From Pseudobutyrivibrio sp. (GTDB lineage: Bacteria; Bacillota; Clostridia; Lachnospirales; Lachnospiraceae): a stretch of 64,000 nt of DNA. The translations under genes and the position numbers were made by a program. The stretch lies in assembly GCA_017557435.1 (NCBI GenBank), contig JAFYYR010000029.1, forward strand, positions 1 to 64,000, in the 5' to 3' direction. The notes beneath the pieces were generated by a model. That model ran no database searches and was not told the DNA's origin. It saw only the letters and a program-made list of their open reading frames with translations. This document shows, piece after piece, positions 25,471 through 33,606 of this stretch. The first letter of the stretch is position 1, and the number at the start of each line of letters is the position of its first letter.

Positions 25471-26394
25471 ATGAGAAAAAATGAAACGAAGTATTTTATA
25501 TTAATTTTTGTAGCCATATGTTTTTTAGCTACAGGAGGGATTTTTGTTAAATTAAGTGAACTTCCGCCAATCAATACTGGCTTTTATAGAGTGTTGTTTT
25601 CAATTCCTATGCTTATGCCTTTTTTAAAGAAGGAAGATTTGAAACTCACTAAAAAACAGGTGATTACTATTGTACTTGCTGGTGTTTTTTTAGCAGGAGA
25701 TTTGGCTCTTTGGAATATTTCTTTCTCTTATACAAGTGTTGCTAATGCAAACCTACTTGCCAATCTTACTCCATTTACTGTAATTCCTTGCAGCTATTTC
25801 TTATTCAAGGAGAAGATGACTAAGAGATTTTTACTTGGTGGATTTATTACATTGCTTGGTGTGTTTGTACTTATGTCAAACAAAGTGACACTTTCAAGAG
25901 AGAGAATGATTGGAGATTTATTATGTCTTGCAACTTCAGTATTCTATGGAATGTTTATGCTTACTGTATATAAGCTTAGAGATTATGTAAAAAGTAATGT
26001 AATTATGTTTATTAGTGCTTTTGGTAGTTTGATTGTTTTGGCATTTGCTATTTTCTTTACAGAAGGCTTCCATGCTCCAACATCCTTTAGAGCTATTTGG
26101 CCACTTCTTGCACTTGCACTTGTATCACAGATTTTGGGCCAGGGATTACTTGCTCATTGCTTGGGCAAAGTAAATGCCAGTCTTTCATCTTTGCTTACAT
26201 TATCTCAGCCAGTAGTTGCAGCAATATATGCATGGCTAATTTTTGGCGAGGAATTATCTACACAGGCAGTAATTGCTATTGGCATCACACTTGTAGGTGT
26301 ATATTTAGCAAAAACACAGTCAAAAACAAAAGAAGATGATGAAATAGTAGCCAAATGTGTTAAAGTATGTAGTAAAGAATTAAGGGAGGGTTAA
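25471..26394 (+). CDS. EamA/DMT-family transporter
   Basis: A 307-residue inner-membrane protein with about ten hydrophobic helices in two similar EamA halves. The first half contains ATGGIFVKLSELPP and GVFLAGDLALWNISFSYTSVANA, and the second contains QILGQGLLAHCLGKVNAS and SLLTLSQPVVAAIYAWLIFGEELS. The C-terminus is short and basic. The family exports metabolites or amino acids. It is divergent from the MocR gene and is followed by an HD-domain gene only two bases after its stop. Confidence 0.92.
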   Translation: MRKNETKYFILIFVAICFLATGGIFVKLSELPPINTGFYRVLFSIPMLMPFLKKEDLKLTKKQVITIVLAGVFLAGDLALWNISFSYTSVANANLLANLTPFTVIPCSYFLFKEKMTKRFLLGGFITLLGVFVLMSNKVTLSRERMIGDLLCLATSVFYGMFMLTVYKLRDYVKSNVIMFISAFGSLIVLAFAIFFTEGFHAPTSFRAIWPLLALALVSQILGQGLLAHCLGKVNASLSSLLTLSQPVVAAIYAWLIFGEELSTQAVIAIGITLVGVYLAKTQSKTKEDDEIVAKCVKVCSKELREG

Positions 26395-26396
26395 TT

Positions 26397-26990
26397 ATGA
26401 TTTCAAGAGATGATGCTTTTGAGTTATTAAAAAAATACAACAAAGAGTCCTTTCATATTCAGCATGCCCTTACTGTTGAAGAGGTTATGAAGTGGTTCGC
26501 TAATAAGTTAGAATACGGTGATGAGGCTGAATATTGGGGTATAGTTGGACTCCTTCATGATATTGATTTTGAATTATATCCAGAGGAGCATTGCATAAAG
26601 GCGCCTGAATTGCTTAAGGATGCTGGGGTAGATGAGGATATTATCCATGCTGTTTGTTCCCATGGCTATGGTATTACTGTTGGATGTGGTGAGACTATAG
26701 ATGTGGAGCCTACTAGAGAGATGGAGAAAGTTCTTTTTGCAGTTGATGAATTAACAGGTTTAATTGGAGCTGCAGCTTTGATGCGCCCTTCTAAGAGTAC
26801 AAAGGATATGGAACTTAAATCTTTGAAAAAGAAGTACAAAAGTAAAGGCTTTGCTGCAGGTTGCTCCAGAGAAGTTATCGAGCGTGGGGCAGATCAGTTA
26901 GGCTGGGAATTGAATCAGCTTTTAGACATGACACTTCAAGCTATGGCTGAATGTGAAGATACCATTAATGAAAAATTAGAGATTGCATAA
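26397..26990 (+). CDS. HD-domain phosphohydrolase-like protein
   Basis: The 197-residue cytosolic protein has the HDIG-type pattern: HIQHALTVEEVM near 21, LLHDIDFELYPEEHC near 53, a further His in AVCSHGYGI near 83, and VDELTGLIGA near 105. These place the metal ligands of an HD phosphohydrolase. Substrate is unknown; similar clostridial proteins are often annotated simply as hydrolases. It is co-transcribed with the EamA transporter and ends at a strong terminator. Confidence 0.85.
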   Translation: MISRDDAFELLKKYNKESFHIQHALTVEEVMKWFANKLEYGDEAEYWGIVGLLHDIDFELYPEEHCIKAPELLKDAGVDEDIIHAVCSHGYGITVGCGETIDVEPTREMEKVLFAVDELTGLIGAAALMRPSKSTKDMELKSLKKKYKSKGFAAGCSREVIERGADQLGWELNQLLDMTLQAMAECEDTINEKLEIA

Positions 26991-26991
26991 T

Positions 26992-27018
26992 AAAAGACGA
27001 GCGTAAAGCTCGTCTTTT
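26992..27018. terminator. Bidirectional terminator
   Basis: AAAAGACGAGC pairs with GCTCGTCTTTT (11 bp, loop GTAAA), with U-rich runs on both strands, between the converging HD-domain and HAD genes. Confidence 0.9.
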
Positions 27019-27024
27019 TACTTT

Positions 27025-27822
27025 CTATACTTCGCCGAATTTTTCCGCTAAAACTTGATATACGCCTTTTTCTTTCCAAGAAGGGCAGATGTGCTTGGCG
27101 TGGGCCTTAACTACTTCTGGTGCAGTTGCAACTGCGTAGCTTTCAGTTGCTGCATCTAGCATGCCGATGTCATTGTTATTATCTCCAAAAACAATGGTCT
27201 CATCAGGACTAATATGGAAGAAATCCTGGATGGTCTTTAAGGCATTACCTTTATCAACTGACTTATCCATAAAGTCAACCCAATCCTCGCCGGCCATAAC
27301 AGCCTTGAGTCTGTCGCTCCATTCAGGGATAAGTTTTTCTTCCCCAAGTTTTCTAATAGAAGGGCGATTGAAGATGGAAATCTTAACAAGGTCAACATTC
27401 TCAGCTAGAACATCATCTACAAAAGCTACATCGTTTCTATATTGATCTCTTAGTACATGGATGAAGTCTTCGTTATTTGTCTCAAGATATGTAACACCGG
27501 CACCTTCGTATGCTTTTTCACAATCTGTAATCTGTCGAAGTTCCTTTGTAAGCTCTTCTACATAAGGGCGGTCAATTTTTGAAATGTGCATATCCACACC
27601 GCGGCATTTGATGTGGGCGCCATTATTGGCAATGAAAATCAAATCATTGGCCACTTCCTTAAACATCTTTGAGATACTGCCGTATTGGCGTCCGCTTGCA
27701 ATGCAGACGATTATATCCTGCGCACGGAGCTTTTTAATCATTTCTATCATTTCTGAATACACTTCAGGAGAAGAGTCCTTTACAAGTGTACCATCTACAT
27801 CTGTCGCTACTAATTTAATCAT
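27025..27822 (-). CDS. HAD-superfamily Cof-type phosphatase
   Basis: The 265-residue protein starts MIKLVATDVDGTLVKDSS (motif I, DxDGT), continues with CIASGRQYGS (motif II) and ends with the motif IV GDNNNDIGMLDAATESYAVATAP near 217-240, plus a conserved Lys region DKGNAL near 195. This is the HAD IIB/Cof family, usually acting on sugar phosphates or other small phosphates. ATG at 27822 is preferred; an in-frame TTG 12 bases upstream is possible. It stands alone, divergent from the PTS unit. Confidence 0.92.
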   Translation of the reverse strand: MIKLVATDVDGTLVKDSSPEVYSEMIEMIKKLRAQDIIVCIASGRQYGSISKMFKEVANDLIFIANNGAHIKCRGVDMHISKIDRPYVEELTKELRQITDCEKAYEGAGVTYLETNNEDFIHVLRDQYRNDVAFVDDVLAENVDLVKISIFNRPSIRKLGEEKLIPEWSDRLKAVMAGEDWVDFMDKSVDKGNALKTIQDFFHISPDETIVFGDNNNDIGMLDAATESYAVATAPEVVKAHAKHICPSWKEKGVYQVLAEKFGEV

Positions 27823-27834
27823 AGATAATCTCAA

Positions 27835-28026
27835 TCTTTCTTTATAATAAACAAAATGTACTTGCTAATTATACTCTGAGAAAGGAGCCCTGTGAAGTTA
27901 TTTTTATTATGTTTATCAATCGTTGTGAGGGGGGATAAGATGATGGTCAACGAATTAGAAATGGTGCTGTAGTAGTGGGTTTTCTAAAAAAGTTACTTAA
28001 ACGTTTACGAAAATTACGAAAAACTA
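27835..28026. other. Intergenic region before the PTS promoter
   Basis: AT-rich spacer between divergent genes. It contains a short G-rich run near 27926-27935 but no open frame with a ribosome binding site and no recognisable motif other than the promoter and leader annotated separately. Confidence 0.5.
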
Positions 28027-28055
28027 TTGACAGTATTAGAATTACATGCTAAATT
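28027..28055 (+). promoter_or_regulatory. Promoter of the PTS glucose operon
   Basis: TTGACA (28027-28032), 17-base spacer, TAAATT (28050-28055). Transcription would start near 28062, directly ahead of the antiterminator-binding site. Confidence 0.75.
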
Positions 28056-28065
28056 CTTTAATCGT

Positions 28066-28143
28066 AGTGTGTAACTTGTAACCAATCAAGGCACGAACTA
28101 TACATAATAACTTTTTGTATTTATGTGGGTTCGTGTCTTTTTT
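28066..28143 (+). promoter_or_regulatory. Ribonucleic antiterminator (RAT-like) site overlapping an intrinsic terminator
   Basis: A BglG/LicT-type target resembling GTGTAACTTGTAACCAATCA-GGCACG spans about 28068-28096 and overlaps the 5' arm of a terminator: GGCACGAAC (28090-28098) pairs with GTTCGTGTC (28129-28137), followed by seven or eight T residues. Binding by the antiterminator encoded downstream should prevent termination and permit ptsG expression when glucose is present. Confidence 0.8.
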
Positions 28144-28227
28144 TATGCCCAAAACCCATCTAGTGGCAAAAAAGACATAATACCTATGTAAGTGCGACAA
28201 AATTTTTCATGTATAGGAGATTAAAAA

Positions 28228-30351
28228 ATGAAAGACAAAATTTTTGGTGTTTTGCAGCGTGTAGGTAGATCCTTCATGCTCCCAATCGCTCTTCTTCCAG
28301 TAGCAGGTTTGCTTCTTGGAATCGGTGGTTCGTTCACAAACGCAACAATGCTTGAGACTTATCACCTCACTTCAGTTTTAGGCCCTGGCACAGTAGGTAA
28401 CGCTATCCTTACTGTTATGTCAGACGCAGGTAACATTGTATTTGCTAACTTACCAATTATCTTCGCTATCGGTGTTGCAATTGGTATGGCAAAGAAAGAG
28501 AAAGAAGTAGCAGCTCTTGCTGGTGCAATCGCTTTCTTAATCATGCATGCTTCAATCGGCGCTATGATCACAATTCACGGTGGCCCAGAGGCATTACTTG
28601 AAGGTGCAACAACTTCAGTTTGCGGTATCACTTCATTACAGATGGGTGTATTCGGTGGTATGATCGTAGGTCTTGGTGTTGCAGCACTTCACAACCGTTT
28701 CTATAAGATTCAGCTTCCACAGGTATTATCATTCTTCGGTGGTACAAGATTCGTTCCTATCATCTCAGGTTTGACATATACAGTTGTTGGTATTGCTATG
28801 TTCTTCGTATGGCCATTCGTACAGCAGGGTATCGCTGCAGTAGGTGGTATCGTTATGGAGTCTGGTTACGCAGGAACATGGATCTATGGTATCATGGAAA
28901 GACTTCTTATCCCATTTGGTCTTCACCACGTATTCTATCTTCCATTCTGGCAGACATCACTTGGTGGAACACTTGAGGTTGCAGGTCAGACAATCGAAGG
29001 TGCTCAGAACATCTTCTTTGCACAGCTTGGTGCACAGGATACAATTAGCCACTTTGCAGTATCAGCTACACGTTTCATGTCTGGTAAGTTCCCATTCATG
29101 ATCCTTGGTCTTCCAGGTGCAGCTCTTGCTATGTACAGAACAGCTCTTCCTGAGAAGAGAAAAGAAGTAGGTGGTCTTCTTCTTTCTGCAGCTCTTACAT
29201 CAATGCTTACAGGTATCACAGAGCCAATCGAGTTCACATTCTTATTCGTAGCTCCAGCTCTTTATGGTATCCACTGTATCTTCGCAGGTGCATCTTACAT
29301 GTTAATGCACATCCTTGGCGTTGGTGTTGGTATGACATTCTCAGGCGGTATCATCGACTTAATTCTTTTCGGTGTTCTTCCTGGAAACAAGCTTACTAGC
29401 TGGGTATGGGTACCAGTAGTAGGTGTTGGTTACTTCATCGTTTACTACTTCTTGTTCTCATTCCTTATCAAGAAGTTTGATCTTAAGACACCAGGTCGTG
29501 ACGCTGACGAGGAAGTTAAGCTTTACAGACGTTCTGATTACAATGCTAAGAAGGAGTCTATGGGTGACCAGACTTCTGAGAAGATTTGTAACGGTCTTGG
29601 TGGTAAGGCTAACATCTCTGATGTTGACTGCTGTGCAACAAGACTTCGTGTAACAGTACACAAGTCAGAGCTCGTAAATGACGCTATGCTTAAGTCTACA
29701 GGTGCTTCAGGTGTAGTTCACAAGGGTAACGGTGTTCAGGTTATTTACGGACCACACGTTACAGTTATCAAGTCTAATCTTGAAGATTATCTTGAGACAG
29801 CTCCAAATGTAGAATATAATGGAGCAGATGAGACAGTTGCAGATGAGGCAGCTGCTTCTACTTCAGCTGAGCCAACAGGCGAGGTTGTAAAGACTGTTGT
29901 TCTTGGTAGCCCTATCTCAGGTGTTGCAGCTGATTTAGCTGAGACTCCAGATGAGGTTTTCGCTCAGAAGATGATGGGTGATGGTGCAGTTGTTACTCCT
30001 AACGATGGTAAGGTAGTAGCTCCAGCAGACGGAACAGTAGTTTTCGTATTTGATACAAAGCACGCTATCGGATTCAAGACTGATGACGATGTAGCTATGC
30101 TTCTTCACTTTGGTATTGATACAGTTAAGCTTAAGGGTGAAGGCTTCAATGTTCATGTAACAAATGGACAGAAGGTTAAGAAGGGAGACTTACTTATGGA
30201 GGCAGACTTAGATTACATTTCTAAGAACGCACCTTCAATTGCAACTCCTGTACTTTGCACTGAGCTTAAGGGTAACCAGAAGCTTCGTCGTCTTGCTGAT
30301 GGCGAAATCAAGGCTGGTGAAGATTTACTTGCAGTAGATTTTTACGAGTAA
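28228..30351 (+). CDS. ptsG: PTS glucose-type permease, EIICBA
   Basis: A single 707-residue polypeptide imports and phosphorylates glucose or a related hexosamine. IIC membrane domain (about 1-410) includes FMLPIALLPVAGLLLGIGG and the ITEPIEFTFLFVAP motif near 330. The IIB domain (about 440-525) has the phosphorylated Cys in SDVDCCATRLRV near 467. The IIA domain (about 560-705) has the active His in MLLHFGIDTVKLKG near 627. Codon choice is more biased than in neighbours, consistent with high expression. Regulation is by the leader terminator and the antiterminator gene 20 bases downstream. Glucose versus N-acetylglucosamine cannot be settled by eye. Confidence 0.95.
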   Translation: MKDKIFGVLQRVGRSFMLPIALLPVAGLLLGIGGSFTNATMLETYHLTSVLGPGTVGNAILTVMSDAGNIVFANLPIIFAIGVAIGMAKKEKEVAALAGAIAFLIMHASIGAMITIHGGPEALLEGATTSVCGITSLQMGVFGGMIVGLGVAALHNRFYKIQLPQVLSFFGGTRFVPIISGLTYTVVGIAMFFVWPFVQQGIAAVGGIVMESGYAGTWIYGIMERLLIPFGLHHVFYLPFWQTSLGGTLEVAGQTIEGAQNIFFAQLGAQDTISHFAVSATRFMSGKFPFMILGLPGAALAMYRTALPEKRKEVGGLLLSAALTSMLTGITEPIEFTFLFVAPALYGIHCIFAGASYMLMHILGVGVGMTFSGGIIDLILFGVLPGNKLTSWVWVPVVGVGYFIVYYFLFSFLIKKFDLKTPGRDADEEVKLYRRSDYNAKKESMGDQTSEKICNGLGGKANISDVDCCATRLRVTVHKSELVNDAMLKSTGASGVVHKGNGVQVIYGPHVTVIKSNLEDYLETAPNVEYNGADETVADEAAASTSAEPTGEVVKTVVLGSPISGVAADLAETPDEVFAQKMMGDGAVVTPNDGKVVAPADGTVVFVFDTKHAIGFKTDDDVAMLLHFGIDTVKLKGEGFNVHVTNGQKVKKGDLLMEADLDYISKNAPSIATPVLCTELKGNQKLRRLADGEIKAGEDLLAVDFYE

Positions 30352-30371
30352 ACTTATTTTAGGAGTTTAAG

Positions 30372-31205
30372 ATGTACAGAGTTGAAAAAGTGTTAAATCA
30401 CAACGCTCTTATCGGTATTCCTGAGAATACTACACAGGAATTTCTGATTATGGGCAAGGGAGTGGGTTTTGGAAAGCACGTCAGTGAAACAATAGAAGTA
30501 GCTGATGACTGTATGATTTATTCCCTAAAAGAGTCCACAGAGCGCGGAGATAAAAAGGATTTAGCGACAAGTATTGATCCTGTATATCTTGAAATTGCAA
30601 ATGAACTTTTAGATGGGGCCGAGGCAGAATTCCATACCATTGATAGGGATGTAATGCTGCCTCTGGCAGACCATATTGAATATGCTGTAAAGAGAAGTAG
30701 AAATAACGAGCAACTTAGAAACCCCTTGACCGATGATATAAGAGTATTATTTCATACTGAGTTTAAGGTAGCAGAAAGAGCTAAGGATATCATTTTAGAT
30801 CGTCTTGGTGTTCAGTTGACCGATGACGAAATTGGATATATAGCCCTACATATACATTCATCTATTATGGATCAGGCTGTTTCACAGGCTATGCAAATGG
30901 CAGAAGCCGTTAGGCAGTGTGTGACATTGGTAGAGGCTGAGACCAGTAAGAAAATTGACATCAAATCATTGTCATATAATAGGTTGCTTAATCATATTAG
31001 GTATATGATTGCCCGTACGTTAAAGGGAGAGATTATAAAGCTTGATATGAATGACTACATCAATGCAACTGCAGCCAACTCATTCAAGATGGCAACAAAC
31101 ATTTGCAAGGAACTTAGTAAGAGTCTAGGCAAAGATATCGACAGTGCCGAAATAGGATATCTCGCAATGCATATCGAAAGAATTGCACTTGATGAGATGG
31201 ATTAA
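30372..31205 (+). CDS. BglG/LicT/GlcT-family transcription antiterminator
   Basis: The 277-residue regulator has an N-terminal RNA-binding CAT domain (about 1-57; VEKVLNHNALIG) and two PRD domains (about 65-170 and 175-277) with the phosphorylatable histidines in LADHIEYAVKR, IALHIHSSIM, LLNHIRYMI and LAMHIERIAL. It should bind the RAT site in the ptsG leader. PTS phosphorylation of the PRDs sets its activity. It is co-transcribed with ptsG and ends at a strong terminator. Confidence 0.94.
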   Translation: MYRVEKVLNHNALIGIPENTTQEFLIMGKGVGFGKHVSETIEVADDCMIYSLKESTERGDKKDLATSIDPVYLEIANELLDGAEAEFHTIDRDVMLPLADHIEYAVKRSRNNEQLRNPLTDDIRVLFHTEFKVAERAKDIILDRLGVQLTDDEIGYIALHIHSSIMDQAVSQAMQMAEAVRQCVTLVEAETSKKIDIKSLSYNRLLNHIRYMIARTLKGEIIKLDMNDYINATAANSFKMATNICKELSKSLGKDIDSAEIGYLAMHIERIALDEMD

Positions 31206-31227
31206 TTGAAAAATTAAATCAATAAGG

Positions 31228-31262
31228 ATAGCCCGCTTTTTGCAAGTGGGCTATTTTTTTTT
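31228..31262 (+). terminator. Intrinsic terminator of the PTS operon
   Basis: ATAGCCCGCTT pairs with AAGTGGGCTAT (11 bp including one G-U) and is followed by a run of eight or nine T residues. Confidence 0.92.
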
Positions 31263-31329
31263 GCATTTATATGTTAGAATATCTTGTTGGTGAATTCAAA
31301 ATTATTCTTTGAGAAAAGAGGTATTACTA

Positions 31330-32454
31330 ATGACAAAGATTGATATAATATCAGGTTTTTTAGGCGCAGGTAAGACTACTTATATTAAGAAAATGCTTGA
31401 GGAAGCATATAAGGGCGAGAAGGTAGTTCTTATTGAAAACGAGTTTGGTGAAGTTGGTATCGACGGTGGTTTCCTTAAGGATGCAGGTATCACTATTTCA
31501 GAGATGAATTCTGGATGTATTTGCTGCTCACTTGTAGGTGATTTTGACAAGAATCTTCACGAAGTACTTGAGAAGTTTAGCCCAGACAGAATTCTTATTG
31601 AGCCATCTGGCGTAGGTAAGCTTTCAGACGTTATGACTTCAGTTATTAAGTTAGAGGAGACAGCAGATGTTAAACTTTGCGGTCTTGTTACAGTAGTTAA
31701 TGCACTTAAGGCATCTAAGCAGATGAAGGCATTTGGCGAGTTCTTCAATAATCAGATTGAGTTCGCTACTACAGTTGTTCTTTCACGTTCACAGACAGCT
31801 ACTGAGGATCAGCTTGAGTTTTGTGTTAAGCAGATTCAGAAGCTTAATCCAAAGGCTGCTATTATTACTACACCATGGGATGAGATTACCGGCGAGAAGC
31901 TCCTTTCAGTAATGGAGGGACAGGATAATTTAGCTTCTGAGATGAAGCATCTTGCCGAAGAGGCTCATGAGCATGAGGAAGAGGAGCACGAGCACCATCA
32001 TCATGATCACGACCACGAGGAGCACGAGCACCATCATCATGACCATGACCACGAGGAGCACGAGCACCATCATCACGATCATGACCACGAGGAGCATGAG
32101 CACCATCACCATCATGACCATGGCGAGAATTGCACATGCGGTTGCCATGATCACGATCATCACCACCATCACCATGCTGATGAAGTATTTGATACTTGGG
32201 GAATCGAGACACCTCACAAGTTTGAGAAGTCAGTTATTGAGAAGGCTATGAAGGCGTTTGCTAATACAAATGACTATGGTACAGTCCTTCGTTCAAAGGG
32301 TATGGTTGAGTCTGTAGAAGGCGGCTGGATTTACTTCGATTTTGTTGATGGAGAGTATGAGCTTCGTTCAGGTGAGCCAGATTACACAGGTCGTCTTGTA
32401 GTAATTGGTGCAGACATTGATGAGCATAAGTTAGAGGAGCTCTTCGGATTATAA
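31330..32454 (+). CDS. COG0523 (CobW/YeiR-type) GTPase with long histidine-rich metal-binding stretch
   Basis: A 374-residue GTPase metallochaperone. It has P-loop GFLGAGKTTY near 9-18, the metal motif GCICC near 59-63, and the SRSQTAT segment near 154 at the guanine-specificity position. The CobW C-terminal domain covers about 290-374. Residues about 213-285 are almost entirely His, Glu and Asp, in repeats of HEEHEHHHHDHD, followed by CTCGCHDHD, a potential sink for Zn, Co or Ni. The ATG at 31330 is taken; TTG 31309 is possible. It is likely co-transcribed with the next GTPase gene 51 bases downstream. The metal is not deducible; cobalt is tempting given the cob operon, but zinc is the commoner cargo. 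Confidence 0.92.
   Translation: MTKIDIISGFLGAGKTTYIKKMLEEAYKGEKVVLIENEFGEVGIDGGFLKDAGITISEMNSGCICCSLVGDFDKNLHEVLEKFSPDRILIEPSGVGKLSDVMTSVIKLEETADVKLCGLVTVVNALKASKQMKAFGEFFNNQIEFATTVVLSRSQTATEDQLEFCVKQIQKLNPKAAIITTPWDEITGEKLLSVMEGQDNLASEMKHLAEEAHEHEEEEHEHHHHDHDHEEHEHHHHDHDHEEHEHHHHDHDHEEHEHHHHHDHGENCTCGCHDHDHHHHHHADEVFDTWGIETPHKFEKSVIEKAMKAFANTNDYGTVLRSKGMVESVEGGWIYFDFVDGEYELRSGEPDYTGRLVVIGADIDEHKLEELFGL
31981..32124 (+). repeat. 36-bp in-frame tandem repeat encoding the His-rich region
   Basis: Three near-identical 36-bp units (31981-32016, 32017-32052, 32053-32088) and a diverged fourth unit follow one another, each coding for EEHEHHHHDHDH-type residues. Differences are silent, so the repeat is kept at the protein level. 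Long open frames on the other strands here are by-products of this composition. Confidence 0.9.
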
Positions 32455-32505
32455 TCTGAGGGTTATTTTGTTCAGATTGTTAGATTTAGATAGTTAGAGG
32501 TTTTT

Positions 32506-33462
32506 ATGGCTAGAGATATACCAGTTTATGTTTTTACTGGATTTATGGATAGTGGTAAGACTACCCTTATTCAGGAGACATTATTTGAAAATGATTTCGC
32601 TGCAGGTGGAGAGGATAAAATCCTTATTCTCTCTTGCGAGGATGGCGATGTAGAATACGATATTGAAAAGCTTAAGACAGTTAATGCTCAGGTTGTTTCT
32701 ATCGATTCTGAAGAAGAGTTTAATCTTGAGAATCTTACTCGTATTTCTAAGGAGTATAATCCAGACGTTATTTTCCTTGAGTACAATGGTACTTGGGGCG
32801 TTGATAAGATTTATGATGAGCCTCTTCCAGAAGGATGGGTTCCAGCCCAGTCACTTGCAACAGTAGATGCTACTACATTTGAGATGTACCTTAATAATAT
32901 GCGTACTATGATTATGGAGCAGATTTTTAAGGCAGAGGTAGTTATTATTAATCGTTGTACTGATGCTACACCAAAGACTAAGTTCAGAGGTCAGATTAAA
33001 TCTATGAATAGACCAGCTCAGATTGTATATGAGAGAGCAGATGGTACTATTGATGATTCACCAGAGGAGCTTCCATTTGATATTAATGCTGATGTTATTG
33101 AGATAACAGATGCTGATTATGCCCTTTGGTTTATGGATTGCATGGAGACACCAAAGAAATATGACGGTAAGACAATTCATTTCCTTGGTCTTGTTTACAA
33201 TCCTAATGATGGCAAGTTAAGACGTGACGTGTTTATTCCAGGAAGATTTGCTATGACATGTTGTGTAGAAGATATTCAGTTCCTTGGCATGAAATGCAAA
33301 TGGGATAAGGCATCTACACTTGGTCATCGTAGCTGGATTGATATTACAGCACAGATTAAAGTGGAATTTGCAAAGGAATATAAGGGTAAGGGGCCGGTCC
33401 TTTATCCAGTCAGTGTTGAACCTGCTGAGAAGCCAGAGGATGAGTTAGTTTATTTTAGTTAA
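32506..33462 (+). CDS. COG0523-like GTPase fused to a DUF1980/YcgQ-like C-terminal domain
   Basis: A 318-residue protein whose first ~190 residues resemble a COG0523 GTPase: VFTGFMDSGKTTLIQET near 8, FLEYNGTWG near 88 and VVIINRCTDAT near 147. The canonical CxCC metal motif is replaced by ILSCEDGDVEYD. From about 215 the chain changes to a domain with FLGLVYNPNDGK, VFIPGRFAMTCCVEDIQFLGMKCKW and SWIDITAQIKVEF, which matches the C-terminal part of DUF1980/TIGR03943 (YcgQ) proteins, usually partnered with a YcgR-type permease. No such permease gene is nearby. Likely a metal-handling protein co-expressed with the upstream His-rich GTPase. Confidence 0.78.
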   Translation: MARDIPVYVFTGFMDSGKTTLIQETLFENDFAAGGEDKILILSCEDGDVEYDIEKLKTVNAQVVSIDSEEEFNLENLTRISKEYNPDVIFLEYNGTWGVDKIYDEPLPEGWVPAQSLATVDATTFEMYLNNMRTMIMEQIFKAEVVIINRCTDATPKTKFRGQIKSMNRPAQIVYERADGTIDDSPEELPFDINADVIEITDADYALWFMDCMETPKKYDGKTIHFLGLVYNPNDGKLRRDVFIPGRFAMTCCVEDIQFLGMKCKWDKASTLGHRSWIDITAQIKVEFAKEYKGKGPVLYPVSVEPAEKPEDELVYFS

Positions 33463-33467
33463 TTTTG

Positions 33468-33502
33468 AAAGTTACTATTCATTTTCGGATAGTAACTTTT
33501 TT
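33468..33502 (+). terminator. Terminator after the COG0523 pair
   Basis: AAAGTTACTAT pairs with ATAGTAACTTT (11 bp, 10-base loop), followed by a T run. Confidence 0.88.
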
Positions 33503-33535
33503 GCTACATTAATATACGATTCTTTTACTTTAGCA

Positions 33536-33565
33536 CTTTACAACGCGACAGTGTAAAGATATAAT
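33536..33565 (+). promoter_or_regulatory. Promoter of nfnAB overlapped by an inverted repeat
   Basis: TTTACA (33537-33542), 17 bases, TATAAT (33560-33565). A dyad CTTTACA (33536-33542) and TGTAAAG (33552-33558) covers the -35 and spacer, a position from which a bound regulator would block or modulate RNA polymerase. The regulator is unknown. Confidence 0.75.
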
Positions 33566-33606
33566 ACAATACTAAAAGGAAGAAAAAGGGAAGGGAGTCT
33601 AGTTTT

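Noticed and set aside
31981-32124. Tandem repeat as CRISPR or minisatellite
   Set aside because: Units are 36 bp with no spacers, in frame, and code for a known type of His-rich metal region.
31886-32251. Several long overlapping open frames on both strands in the His-rich GTPase gene
   Set aside because: They arise from the GAG/CAC/CAT repeat composition, giving low-complexity Met/Val, Arg/Gly or Thr/Ile peptides; the true frame is the GTPase.
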